A stretch of DNA of 50,605 nt from Pyrinomonadaceae bacterium. Its GTDB lineage: Bacteria > Acidobacteriota > Blastocatellia > Pyrinomonadales > Pyrinomonadaceae. A program made the translations under genes and the position numbers. Positions 1-6,316 of this stretch are shown here, piece after piece. Below the pieces are notes generated by a model. It was not told where the DNA came from. It was given only the letters and a program-made list of their open reading frames with translations, and ran no database searches. Position 1 is the first letter of the stretch. Each line of letters opens with the position of its first letter. Where the stretch lies: assembly GCA_019694395.1 (NCBI GenBank), contig JAIBCC010000038.1:1-50605 (forward strand), written 5' to 3'.

Positions 1-175
1 GGAAAATCGTTGCTGTCACAATATTTACGCGATCATCGGTGCATTGAGCCGAAAGAATTGTCGCCACCAAAAGTTCAAAGGCGTTTGAATGATTCAAAGC
101 GCAATGAGCGTCAGGATACATTTTTTTGAGCCGCTTGATAATCTCAGCGGTATGTTTCTTTTTGTCGGAAATCAT
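1..175 (-). CDS. nth: Endonuclease III, N-terminal part (runs off the left edge)
   Basis: DNA glycosylase/AP lyase of base excision repair that removes oxidised pyrimidines. Only the first 58 codons are in the window. They read MISDKKKHTAEIIKRLKKMY and continue into the stretch LLVATILSAQCTDDRVN, which is the family's conserved early helix region. The catalytic Lys/Asp and the Fe-S cluster cysteines lie outside. The ATG at 173-175 is preceded by GGAAAAGA, a reasonable ribosome binding site. The gene is divergent from the aminotransferase that starts at 273. Identification is firm for the family, but completeness cannot be judged. Confidence 0.88.
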   Translation of the reverse strand, partial: MISDKKKHTAEIIKRLKKMYPDAHCALNHSNAFELLVATILSAQCTDDRVNIVTATIF

Positions 176-224
176 TTCTTTTCCAATTTGCCTTTCAGCC
201 TCTGAATTGTCAAGATATAGGTTT

Positions 225-270
225 GCAGAAAGTTGGCAAAATGCTCCTGCCGACCGCCTCTGCTAACTGA
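225..270. repeat. Short imperfect inverted repeat (AGTTGGCA / TGCTAACT family)
   Basis: The segment begins GCAGAAAGTTGGCA and ends GCCTCTGCTAACTGA, so its two ends are imperfect reverse complements. A related string, GCCTCTGCCAACTG, occurs at 3019-3032 in another intergenic space. It lies in the short spacer between nth and the aminotransferase, where it would overlap the promoter or leader of either gene. Confidence 0.4.
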
Positions 271-272
271 AT

Positions 273-1388
273 ATGAACGTTCCATTACTTGATATTAAAC
301 AACAAAATGAGGCTTTGCGCCCTGAAATTGAAGCCGCAATCGGAAAAGTTTTAGACACCAATGGGTTTATTTTGGGAAACGAAGTCAAAGCGTTGGAAGA
401 AGAAATTGCCAAATATTCCCAAACAAAATTTGCAGTTGGATGCGCTTCTGGAAGCGATGCTCTCTTGTTGGCTTTAATGGCTTTAGACGTAAAGTCCGGT
501 GATGAAGTCATTACCACTCCATACAGTTTTTTTGCCACGGTCAGCGCGGTAACGAGACTCGGTGCAAAGCCTGTTTTTGTTGACATTGATCCGAAAACTT
601 ATAATCTTGATGTCTCGCAAGTGGAAGCAAAGATTACTGATAAAACTAAAGCAGTGCAGCCTGTTCACCTTTACGGGCAATGCGCCGAGATGGATAATTT
701 GCGCGAAATTTGCGGTAAATACGGTGTTCCAATCGTTGAAGATGCCGCCCAAGCAATCGGTTCTGAAGATGCCGGAAGACGCGCCGGTTCGATGTCCGAA
801 ATCGGTTGTTTTTCGTTCTATCCTTCAAAAAATCTTGGAGCAATGGGCGATGCCGGAATGATGACGACCAATGATGAAGCGTTGGCTAACAAACTCATTG
901 CCCTGCGAAATCACGGAATGCCGGTTCGTTATTATCATCAATGGGTTGGTATCAATTCTCGTTTGGATGGATTTCAAGGCGCGATTTTGCGGGTAAAACT
1001 TAAATATTTAGACGAATGGACTGCTAAACGAAAGGTGAACGCAGATCGTTATCAAAAATCATTTACTGATGCAGGTTTAGCAGAACAAATCGGGTTGCCT
1101 TTTGAGCGTGAAAACGTTCGTCATATCTACAACCAATACGTAATTCGCATTCCTGAAAAACGCGATGAATTGCGTCAATTTTTAACTAATAATGGAATTG
1201 GAACGGACATCTATTATCCTGTTTCCCTACATTTACAGGAATGTTTCGAATATTTGGGCTACAATGAAAATGACTTTCCCGAAAGTGAAAAAGCCTCCAG
1301 AGAGACTTTAGCGATTCCGATTTATCCCGAAATGACAAACCAACAACAGGATTATGTGGTAGAAAAAATTTCTGAATTTTTCAGTTAA
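273..1388 (+). CDS. DegT/DnrJ/EryC1/StrS family PLP aminotransferase
   Basis: Fold-type I PLP enzyme that usually transaminates a nucleotide-linked keto-sugar during cell-surface glycan or antibiotic sugar synthesis. At 371 residues it has the family's normal length. Visible landmarks are GCASGSDALLLAL near residue 54 (PLP phosphate binding), VEDAAQAIGS near 155 (the Asp that contacts the pyridine nitrogen), and SFYPSKNLGAMGDAG near 182, whose Lys forms the Schiff base. No sugar-biosynthesis gene lies beside it, so the substrate cannot be inferred. The ATG has no clear Shine-Dalgarno sequence. It is convergent with pssA and their stop codons overlap by four bases. Confidence 0.9.
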   Translation: MNVPLLDIKQQNEALRPEIEAAIGKVLDTNGFILGNEVKALEEEIAKYSQTKFAVGCASGSDALLLALMALDVKSGDEVITTPYSFFATVSAVTRLGAKPVFVDIDPKTYNLDVSQVEAKITDKTKAVQPVHLYGQCAEMDNLREICGKYGVPIVEDAAQAIGSEDAGRRAGSMSEIGCFSFYPSKNLGAMGDAGMMTTNDEALANKLIALRNHGMPVRYYHQWVGINSRLDGFQGAILRVKLKYLDEWTAKRKVNADRYQKSFTDAGLAEQIGLPFERENVRHIYNQYVIRIPEKRDELRQFLTNNGIGTDIYYPVSLHLQECFEYLGYNENDFPESEKASRETLAIPIYPEMTNQQQDYVVEKISEFFS

Positions 1389-2272
1389 GAAACCGTGTCC
1401 AAATTTTGCTCGGTAATTTCCGGTTCTTCCTGTTTCGGTTTTCGTAAAAGGCTGATTAAATACCAGATAATTCCGTGCGAAACGTAGATAATTGACAGAA
1501 TTAAAAGCACATATTTGGAATAAAGCCAAACTCCCATGGCAAAAGCAGCAAGACCAATGATTAAATAAATACTGCTCCGACCTGTCCCGGCTGATTTGAA
1601 ACTGGAATAACGCAAAGTGCTAACCATCAAAAAGCCTAAAACAGCCATCAATAGCATGATAAGAATGGCATAATAACCGCCTGCTTCGCCATAATGGTTG
1701 AGCGGCATCGGATTAAAATGAATGATCGAAGCTAGCAATCCGGCAGAGGGTGGAATTGGTAAGCCAACAAAATTTTTCTTATCAACATGGGCTGAACCTT
1801 CTTTTAAAACCCTTGGGCGAAGTGCTTGCAAATTGAAACGGGCAAGCCGAAATGCTCCGCACATTACATACATAAACAAAACAAAGACACCAATTCCATG
1901 AATTTGATTTTGTTCATTGTAAACTGCGCCGATTGCCCAACTGTAACCTAAAACGATTGGTGCAACTCCAAATGTCAAAACATCTGCAAAAGAATCAAGC
2001 TGAACACCGATTTCAGTGGTGGTTTTGGTCATTCGGGCAACCCGACCATCGAGAGTATCAAAAAGAATCGCTAATCCGATGGCAACTGCCGCATAATCAA
2101 AATAAGCCGACGCTTTTTCAGCTTTTTCGGCGACTATTTGAAACCCGCGCACTGACCAAATAATAGCTAAAAAGCCCATGGCAATGTTTGCTGCAGTAAA
2201 TGCGGACGGGAGTAAATAAAGACCTTTTTTTAGTCCTTTATGCTCAGTTCTTTCTTCTGTTTCTTCAGTCAT
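1385..2272 (-). CDS. pssA: CDP-diacylglycerol--serine O-phosphatidyltransferase
   Basis: Integral membrane enzyme that makes phosphatidylserine from CDP-diacylglycerol and serine. The CDP-alcohol phosphatidyltransferase signature is intact (DGRVARM, then G, then DSFAD, fitting DGxxAR-x8-GxxxDxxxD), and several hydrophobic segments follow. I start it at the ATG at 2272, whose bases overlap the psd stop and so suggest translational coupling. A GTG at 2299 in the same frame would add nine residues. Directly downstream of psd on the same strand, it forms a two-gene phosphatidylethanolamine operon. The acidic, charged C-terminal tail (about 20 residues) is not part of the catalytic domain. Confidence 0.93.
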   Translation of the reverse strand: MTEETEERTEHKGLKKGLYLLPSAFTAANIAMGFLAIIWSVRGFQIVAEKAEKASAYFDYAAVAIGLAILFDTLDGRVARMTKTTTEIGVQLDSFADVLTFGVAPIVLGYSWAIGAVYNEQNQIHGIGVFVLFMYVMCGAFRLARFNLQALRPRVLKEGSAHVDKKNFVGLPIPPSAGLLASIIHFNPMPLNHYGEAGGYYAILIMLLMAVLGFLMVSTLRYSSFKSAGTGRSSIYLIIGLAAFAMGVWLYSKYVLLILSIIYVSHGIIWYLISLLRKPKQEEPEITEQNLDTVS

Positions 2273-2867
2273 TGATTCGGGCAATAATTGTTTCTCCACC
2301 TTTTACTTTATCATCAATTTTGACCAAAACGTCAACATTTGCGGGCATCTGCAAATCTGTGCGGGAACTAAATTTAATTAATCCAAAGAGTTGACCACGT
2401 TCAAGAAAATCTCCTGCTTTATTCCAGCAAACTATTCGTCTCGCCACAATTCCCGCAATTTGGGTTACGGTTACTTTTAATTTTTCGCCCTCGATCAGCA
2501 AAGAATTTCTTTCATTAACTAAACTGGCATTGTTGCTCGTTGCAGGCATTTTTTTGCCGTGTATATAATCAACTTTGGTAATTTTTCCTGCAATTGGTGA
2601 ACGATTAACGTGAACATCCAAGGGTGAAAGAAAAATGCTGATAAATTTACCGTTTTCATTTTCTTCAACTCGGGTTACGCGTCCATCCGCAGGGGAAACA
2701 ATAATATTTGGCTCGGTTGGAATGTTTCGATGTGGATTGCGGAAAAAATACGCCATAAACAGGGTTATAAAAACAAAAATTGCCACGCCTATCCAAATTT
2801 GGAAAAAAGCGAAGACAATTGCAATAAACAATGCAAATCCAACAAAGGGAAAACCTTCTTTAACCAT
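2265..2867 (-). CDS. psd: Phosphatidylserine decarboxylase, short form
   Basis: Decarboxylates phosphatidylserine to phosphatidylethanolamine after self-cleavage creates a pyruvoyl group. At 200 residues it is the short, single-domain type. Two hydrophobic N-terminal segments (about 9-42) anchor it. Conserved blocks FFRNPHR, SPADGRV, SPLDVHVNRSPIAG and QIAGIVARRIVCW are all present. The cleavage region reads GLIKFSSRTD near 162-171, where short-form enzymes as I know them have FGSR. The serine that would become pyruvoyl (Ser168) is kept, but the preceding Gly is Ser. It is the first gene of psd-pssA. Confidence 0.9.
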   Translation of the reverse strand: MVKEGFPFVGFALFIAIVFAFFQIWIGVAIFVFITLFMAYFFRNPHRNIPTEPNIIVSPADGRVTRVEENENGKFISIFLSPLDVHVNRSPIAGKITKVDYIHGKKMPATSNNASLVNERNSLLIEGEKLKVTVTQIAGIVARRIVCWNKAGDFLERGQLFGLIKFSSRTDLQMPANVDVLVKIDDKVKGGETIIARIND

Positions 2868-2910
2868 AAATGCACTGCCTATTCTACGTTAATTTTTCAA
2901 TATTTGGAAA

Positions 2911-2942
2911 CTAAAAAAGCCTGATGCACGAAATCATCAGGC
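2911..2942 (-). terminator. Intrinsic terminator downstream of the TM2-like gene
   Basis: On the minus strand an 8-bp stem, GCCTGATG/CATCAGGC, with an 8-nt loop is followed by a run of six T. It lies between the TM2-like gene and psd and therefore separates dnaX/TM2 transcription from psd-pssA. The psd promoter should lie in 2868-2910, but I see no convincing hexamers. Confidence 0.8.
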
Positions 2943-2961
2943 ACACCAAAGGAGGACTGGA

Positions 2962-3031
2962 ATAGTAAAAAGTAAAAAGGCAAAAGGCAAAAATTAATGA
3001 AGTAATTGATTATCGGTTTGCCTCTGCCAAC
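2962..3031. repeat. Intergenic repeat (AAAAGGCAAAAGGC plus GCCTCTGCCAACTG)
   Basis: Purine-rich AGTAAAAAGTAAAAAGG and CAAAAGGCAAAA strings are followed by GCCTCTGCCAACTG next to the TM2-like stop codon. The second part resembles 256-269, and the AAGGC strings resemble those at 15510-15531. It appears to be one of several short, internally repetitive intergenic families in this genome. Confidence 0.45.
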
Positions 3032-3033
3032 TG

Positions 3034-3243
3034 TTACTCTCTCACCGGATTATCTTTTGCATAACTATAGGCGCACCAGGCGGAAATCAAATGAACGACC
3101 CAACCAAGGGTTCCTGCCGAGCCAATCCAGGAAACACCTGTCAAAACCAGCCAAATAATACCAATTAAAATTCTACCGTTATAAATTTGTCCGACACCGG
3201 GTATTAAAAAACTTAAAAATCCTGCTATTAAAGGTTCACGCAT
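3034..3243 (-). CDS. Small TM2-like membrane protein
   Basis: A 69-residue protein of two hydrophobic segments. The N-terminal part PLIAGFLSFLIPGVGQIYNG matches the start of TM2-domain proteins (FxxPGxGQxYxG), and the second half contains another hydrophobic stretch and ends AYSYAKDNPVRE. The function of such small proteins is unknown. GGAGGTGA lies upstream of the ATG, at a somewhat long spacing of about 15 nt. It follows dnaX on the same strand with a 63-bp gap and may be co-transcribed with it. A strong terminator follows. Confidence 0.8.
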   Translation of the reverse strand: MREPLIAGFLSFLIPGVGQIYNGRILIGIIWLVLTGVSWIGSAGTLGWVVHLISAWCAYSYAKDNPVRE

Positions 3244-3306
3244 TTCTAATTAATCTCACCTCCAAATTAACAATACGAGAATCAAATTTGGAAGTTCCCT
3301 GATTTT

Positions 3307-5190
3307 TTAGTTTTCTTTGGAAACTTTTATAATTTTTCCGCGAAAAATTCTCAGTGCTTTTTTTACCAGTGGGTGATTTTCGGCGTAAAGCCGAAGTTCT
3401 TCTTCAGTTGGATTTTCAGAAAGCGTCACTACCTGAGAGGTTTCATTTTCGGTTTCAAAGGTTGGAATTTGAAAGGTTATTTTCGGTTTTTCTTTTGCCG
3501 GTGCAACCGCCGCTCCATTTGCTGAAATAGTTGTAGTTACCACGGAAGCACTCAATAAAACTGAAACTATTTCAGAAGCATTTTTAATAGTTTTTAGGTT
3601 ATCTCCCTCCCGCAAAAGCCGTTCTTCGTAAGCTGAATCAAGCTTTGAATCGTCAAAATGTTCCAAATCCTCCGAAGAAATTTCGGGCAATTTAACCGGA
3701 ATACTATCAAAGAATTGTTGATTGATAACCGGGGTTTTATTCGTAATTGGCGGTGAATAATTACTAATGGACGGAGCGGCATCAGCCATTTTTAAATCCT
3801 GACTATTTTCGATTTTTTCCTCTGTAACATCAGATTTTGAAACCTCAAATGCAGGTTTTGAATTTACAAATTCAACCTTTTTTGATTGTCCGTTGACGGG
3901 GAACGGAACTTCAGCCAAATCAAAATCAACTGCAAAAGTTTCGGTTTTAGTTTTGGGTATTTGGGCTTCAAAACCGGGACTTGAAACTTGAGACTTAAGG
4001 TTTGAAACTTCATTCAGAGTTTTTTTTTCTGCAGCAGGAGCAAGATTTTCTAATTTTGCTAATCTTTCAAGAATTTGTTCAATCGCCGTAATCCGCTGCA
4101 ATTCCATTAGTTTTACTAACCCGATTTCCAAAATATAACGAGGTTGAGTTGCATTTTTGAGTTGTATTTCTGTTTCTGCCAAAGAATTAAAAAGACGCAC
4201 TAAATCGGATTCTGAGAAATGTTCGCCATATTTAATAAGTGCTTCCTGATCTAAAATTGCTGAATCAAGTAAACCTTCGGCATGATTTGTCACCTTTGCT
4301 ACCAGTAAATCGCGTAAAAAAGCCAGCAAATCACGGCAAAAATTTCGTAGATCTTGTCCGCGACGAATCAAATCCTCAACCACGAATAAGGCTTCTTGTG
4401 GTCGGCGATGTGCGATTGCCTCAACGGTTCGCGTCAATATTTCTGAACTTGCAATTCCGAGCGCATTGATAACATCTTCGATATCAATAGTTTCATCAGA
4501 AAAACTAATGACCTGATCAAAATTGCTTTGCGCGTCCCGCATTGAGCCCTCACCCGAACGTGCAATCTCACGCAAAGCTTCGGCGGTGACTGTTACTTTT
4601 TCAGCCTCAGCAATTAAATTTAATCTTTCGTAAATTTTTGCGGTTGGTATTGTCCGAAATTCAAATTCCTGACAGCGAGATAAAATCGTGTCGGGAACTT
4701 TGTGCAGCTCCGTAGTTGCCATTATAAAAACAATATTTGGCGGAGGTTCTTCCAAAGTTTTTAAGAGGGCGTTAAACGACGAGTTTGAAAGCATATGAAC
4801 TTCGTCGATGATGAAAACCTTAAAACGGTCCCGTGCCGGAGCAATATTAATATTTTCAATAATTAAATCCCGAATTTTATCAACCTGAGTATTTGAAGCT
4901 GCGTCAAATTCCAAAACATCAATCGAACGTCCCTCCGCAATTTCTTTACAAGAAGGACAGTTATTGCAAGATTTTGGAGTTGGTTTATCTGTTGAATGAC
5001 AATTTAGAGATTTTGCCAAAAGTCTGGCTGTCGTGGTTTTACCCACCCCACGAGCACCCGAAAAAAGGTAGGCGTGATGAAGCCGGTCATGTTCAACAGC
5101 ATTACGCAAAGTATGAGTAATTGTTTCTTGTCCGGTTACTTCTTCAAATGTTTGTGGTCGCCACTTGCGGGCAATAACTTGATAAGACAT
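3307..5190 (-). CDS. dnaX: DNA polymerase III subunits gamma and tau
   Basis: Clamp-loader ATPase of the replisome. The N-terminal AAA+ region shows Walker A GARGVGKT (45-52), a zinc module with Cys64, Cys75, Cys78 and Cys81, Walker B FIIDEVH (126-132), LLKTLEEPP, and the SRC arginine-finger motif (171-173). The oligomerisation domain ends near residue 375. Residues 385-545 are a low-complexity linker, and a short tau-like C-terminal domain ends the 627-residue protein. An A9 run at codons 388-391 sits at the domain boundary and may give a gamma-like short form. Linker residues 394-406 match a repeat-like DNA string. The ATG is directly followed by SYQVIARKWRPQTF, a typical start. Confidence 0.96.
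   Translation of the reverse strand: MSYQVIARKWRPQTFEEVTGQETITHTLRNAVEHDRLHHAYLFSGARGVGKTTTARLLAKSLNCHSTDKPTPKSCNNCPSCKEIAEGRSIDVLEFDAASNTQVDKIRDLIIENINIAPARDRFKVFIIDEVHMLSNSSFNALLKTLEEPPPNIVFIMATTELHKVPDTILSRCQEFEFRTIPTAKIYERLNLIAEAEKVTVTAEALREIARSGEGSMRDAQSNFDQVISFSDETIDIEDVINALGIASSEILTRTVEAIAHRRPQEALFVVEDLIRRGQDLRNFCRDLLAFLRDLLVAKVTNHAEGLLDSAILDQEALIKYGEHFSESDLVRLFNSLAETEIQLKNATQPRYILEIGLVKLMELQRITAIEQILERLAKLENLAPAAEKKTLNEVSNLKSQVSSPGFEAQIPKTKTETFAVDFDLAEVPFPVNGQSKKVEFVNSKPAFEVSKSDVTEEKIENSQDLKMADAAPSISNYSPPITNKTPVINQQFFDSIPVKLPEISSEDLEHFDDSKLDSAYEERLLREGDNLKTIKNASEIVSVLLSASVVTTTISANGAAVAPAKEKPKITFQIPTFETENETSQVVTLSENPTEEELRLYAENHPLVKKALRIFRGKIIKVSKEN
3974..4009 (-). repeat. Repeat-like string inside the dnaX linker
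   Basis: On the minus strand this reads GTTTCAAACCTTAAG, then TCTCAAG, then TTTCAAGTCCCGG: three spaced copies of a TCAAG-like word. It encodes residues of about 394-406 (EVSNLKSQVSSPG) in the disordered linker. The style resembles the TTAAGACCTTTGAA arm at 15551. I infer that a short intergenic-type repeat was accommodated in frame. Confidence 0.35.
4020..4028 (-). promoter_or_regulatory. A9 slippage run in dnaX with stops in both shifted frames
   Basis: The minus strand reads GCA GAA AAA AAA ACT. A -1 ribosomal shift, or insertion of one A, continues AAC TCT GAA TGA. Loss of one A continues CTC TGA. Either slip therefore ends the protein at about 391-393 residues, directly after the oligomerisation domain. 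Thermus thermophilus dnaX is known to make gamma through slippage on a nine-A run. The heptamer A AAA AAA is also in the right phase for a -1 frameshift. I see no clear stimulatory hairpin. Confidence 0.6.
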
Positions 5191-5376
5191 TAATTATTTG
5201 AAAAATCTTTTATAGTTTAATTAAGTTCACCTAAACTGTCTATTTATTCTACCAGTTAAGTTAGGAATTTATTAAATTTGTAAGAACTGACTTTTATTAT
5301 CAAAGTATGATTTTAAAAAGAATTTTTAGTTTGATTACTTTCATCGCATTTGATTAAAATTTCAAGTAAATCATTT

Positions 5377-6255
5377 ATGAAAAATACACTTTTATTTCTG
5401 CTTTTATTTGCTGCAAATTCATTTTCGCAATCTTTTAGTATCGAAGGTCACCGTGGTGCCCGAGGTTATGTGCCGGAAAATACAATTCCTTCCTTCCTCA
5501 AAGGGATTGAGCTTGGAGCTGATACGGTCGAACTTGACGTTGTGGTCAGTTCAGATAATAAACTGGTTGTTTCACACGACCCCTGGTTTTCTGCCTTAAT
5601 TTCCACCAAACCCGATGGAACTGCAATTTCTGCTAAAGAGGAAAAAGACTTTAATCTTTTCAAAATGAAATATTCCGAAATAAAGAAATTTGATGTTGGA
5701 AGTATTGGGAATAAAGACTTTCCGCAACAGACAAAAATGAAAGTTTATAAGCCTCTTCTGAACGAGGTTTTTAAAGCCGTTAAGAAATACGCTCAAAAAC
5801 ACAAATTGAAACCTATTCGGGTGAATGTTGAAATCAAATCCAATCCAATTTGGGATAATTTTTTTACTCCTCCCCCGGCTGTTCTTGCCAAAATGGTTTA
5901 TGATGAAATCTTAAAAAATAAAATGGAAAATGATGTCATCGTTCAATCTTTTGATGTTCGTCAATTACAAGAATTTAAGAAATTTCCAGTCAAAATGCCA
6001 TTAGCAATTTTGGTCGGAAACAAAGATGGAATTGAGAAAAATATTCAATTACTTGGTTTTATTCCTGATACTTACAGTCCCCATTTTTCTTTGGTTGACG
6101 AAAATACGATTGCTTTTTGTCAAAAAAACAATATGAAAATTGTGCCGTGGACGGTTAATGAAATAAAAGATTTGGAAAATATGAAAAAATTTAAGTTAGA
6201 TGGAATAATCACAGATTTTCCTGATCGGGCAATCCAAGTTTTTGGAAAAAAATAA
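5377..6255 (+). CDS. Secreted glycerophosphodiester phosphodiesterase
   Basis: Hydrolyses glycerophosphodiesters to glycerol-3-phosphate and an alcohol, probably in the periplasm. An N-terminal signal peptide (MKNTLLFLLLFAANSFSQ) precedes the catalytic HRGARG, followed by ENTIPSF, VELDVVVSSD and HDPW. Later come VNVEIKS (metal-binding Glu), VQSFD, PWTVN and GIITDFPDRA. The fold is complete at 292 residues. An in-frame TTG at 5350 would add nine polar residues before the signal peptide, so I prefer the ATG at 5377. It is divergent from dnaX, and the 186-bp spacer holds no other gene. Confidence 0.9.
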   Translation: MKNTLLFLLLFAANSFSQSFSIEGHRGARGYVPENTIPSFLKGIELGADTVELDVVVSSDNKLVVSHDPWFSALISTKPDGTAISAKEEKDFNLFKMKYSEIKKFDVGSIGNKDFPQQTKMKVYKPLLNEVFKAVKKYAQKHKLKPIRVNVEIKSNPIWDNFFTPPPAVLAKMVYDEILKNKMENDVIVQSFDVRQLQEFKKFPVKMPLAILVGNKDGIEKNIQLLGFIPDTYSPHFSLVDENTIAFCQKNNMKIVPWTVNEIKDLENMKKFKLDGIITDFPDRAIQVFGKK

Positions 6256-6258
6256 AAA

Positions 6259-6295
6259 AAGCCTGAGGATTGTAAAATTCTAAAATTCCCGGCTT
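6259..6295. terminator. Probable bidirectional terminator between convergent genes
   Basis: AAGCC at 6259-6263 pairs with GGCTT at 6291-6295, with a partial inner stem. On the minus strand a T7 run follows, so it best serves the TPR gene, whose stop codon is at 6317. On the plus strand it follows the GDPD stop codon closely. The stem is short and the loop long, so confidence is moderate. Confidence 0.5.
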
Positions 6296-6316
6296 CTTAA
6301 ATCACTGTTGAAATTT

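Noticed and set aside
5350..5376. TTG start for the GDPD gene
   Set aside because: It would place nine polar residues before a canonical signal peptide that begins at the ATG at 5377.
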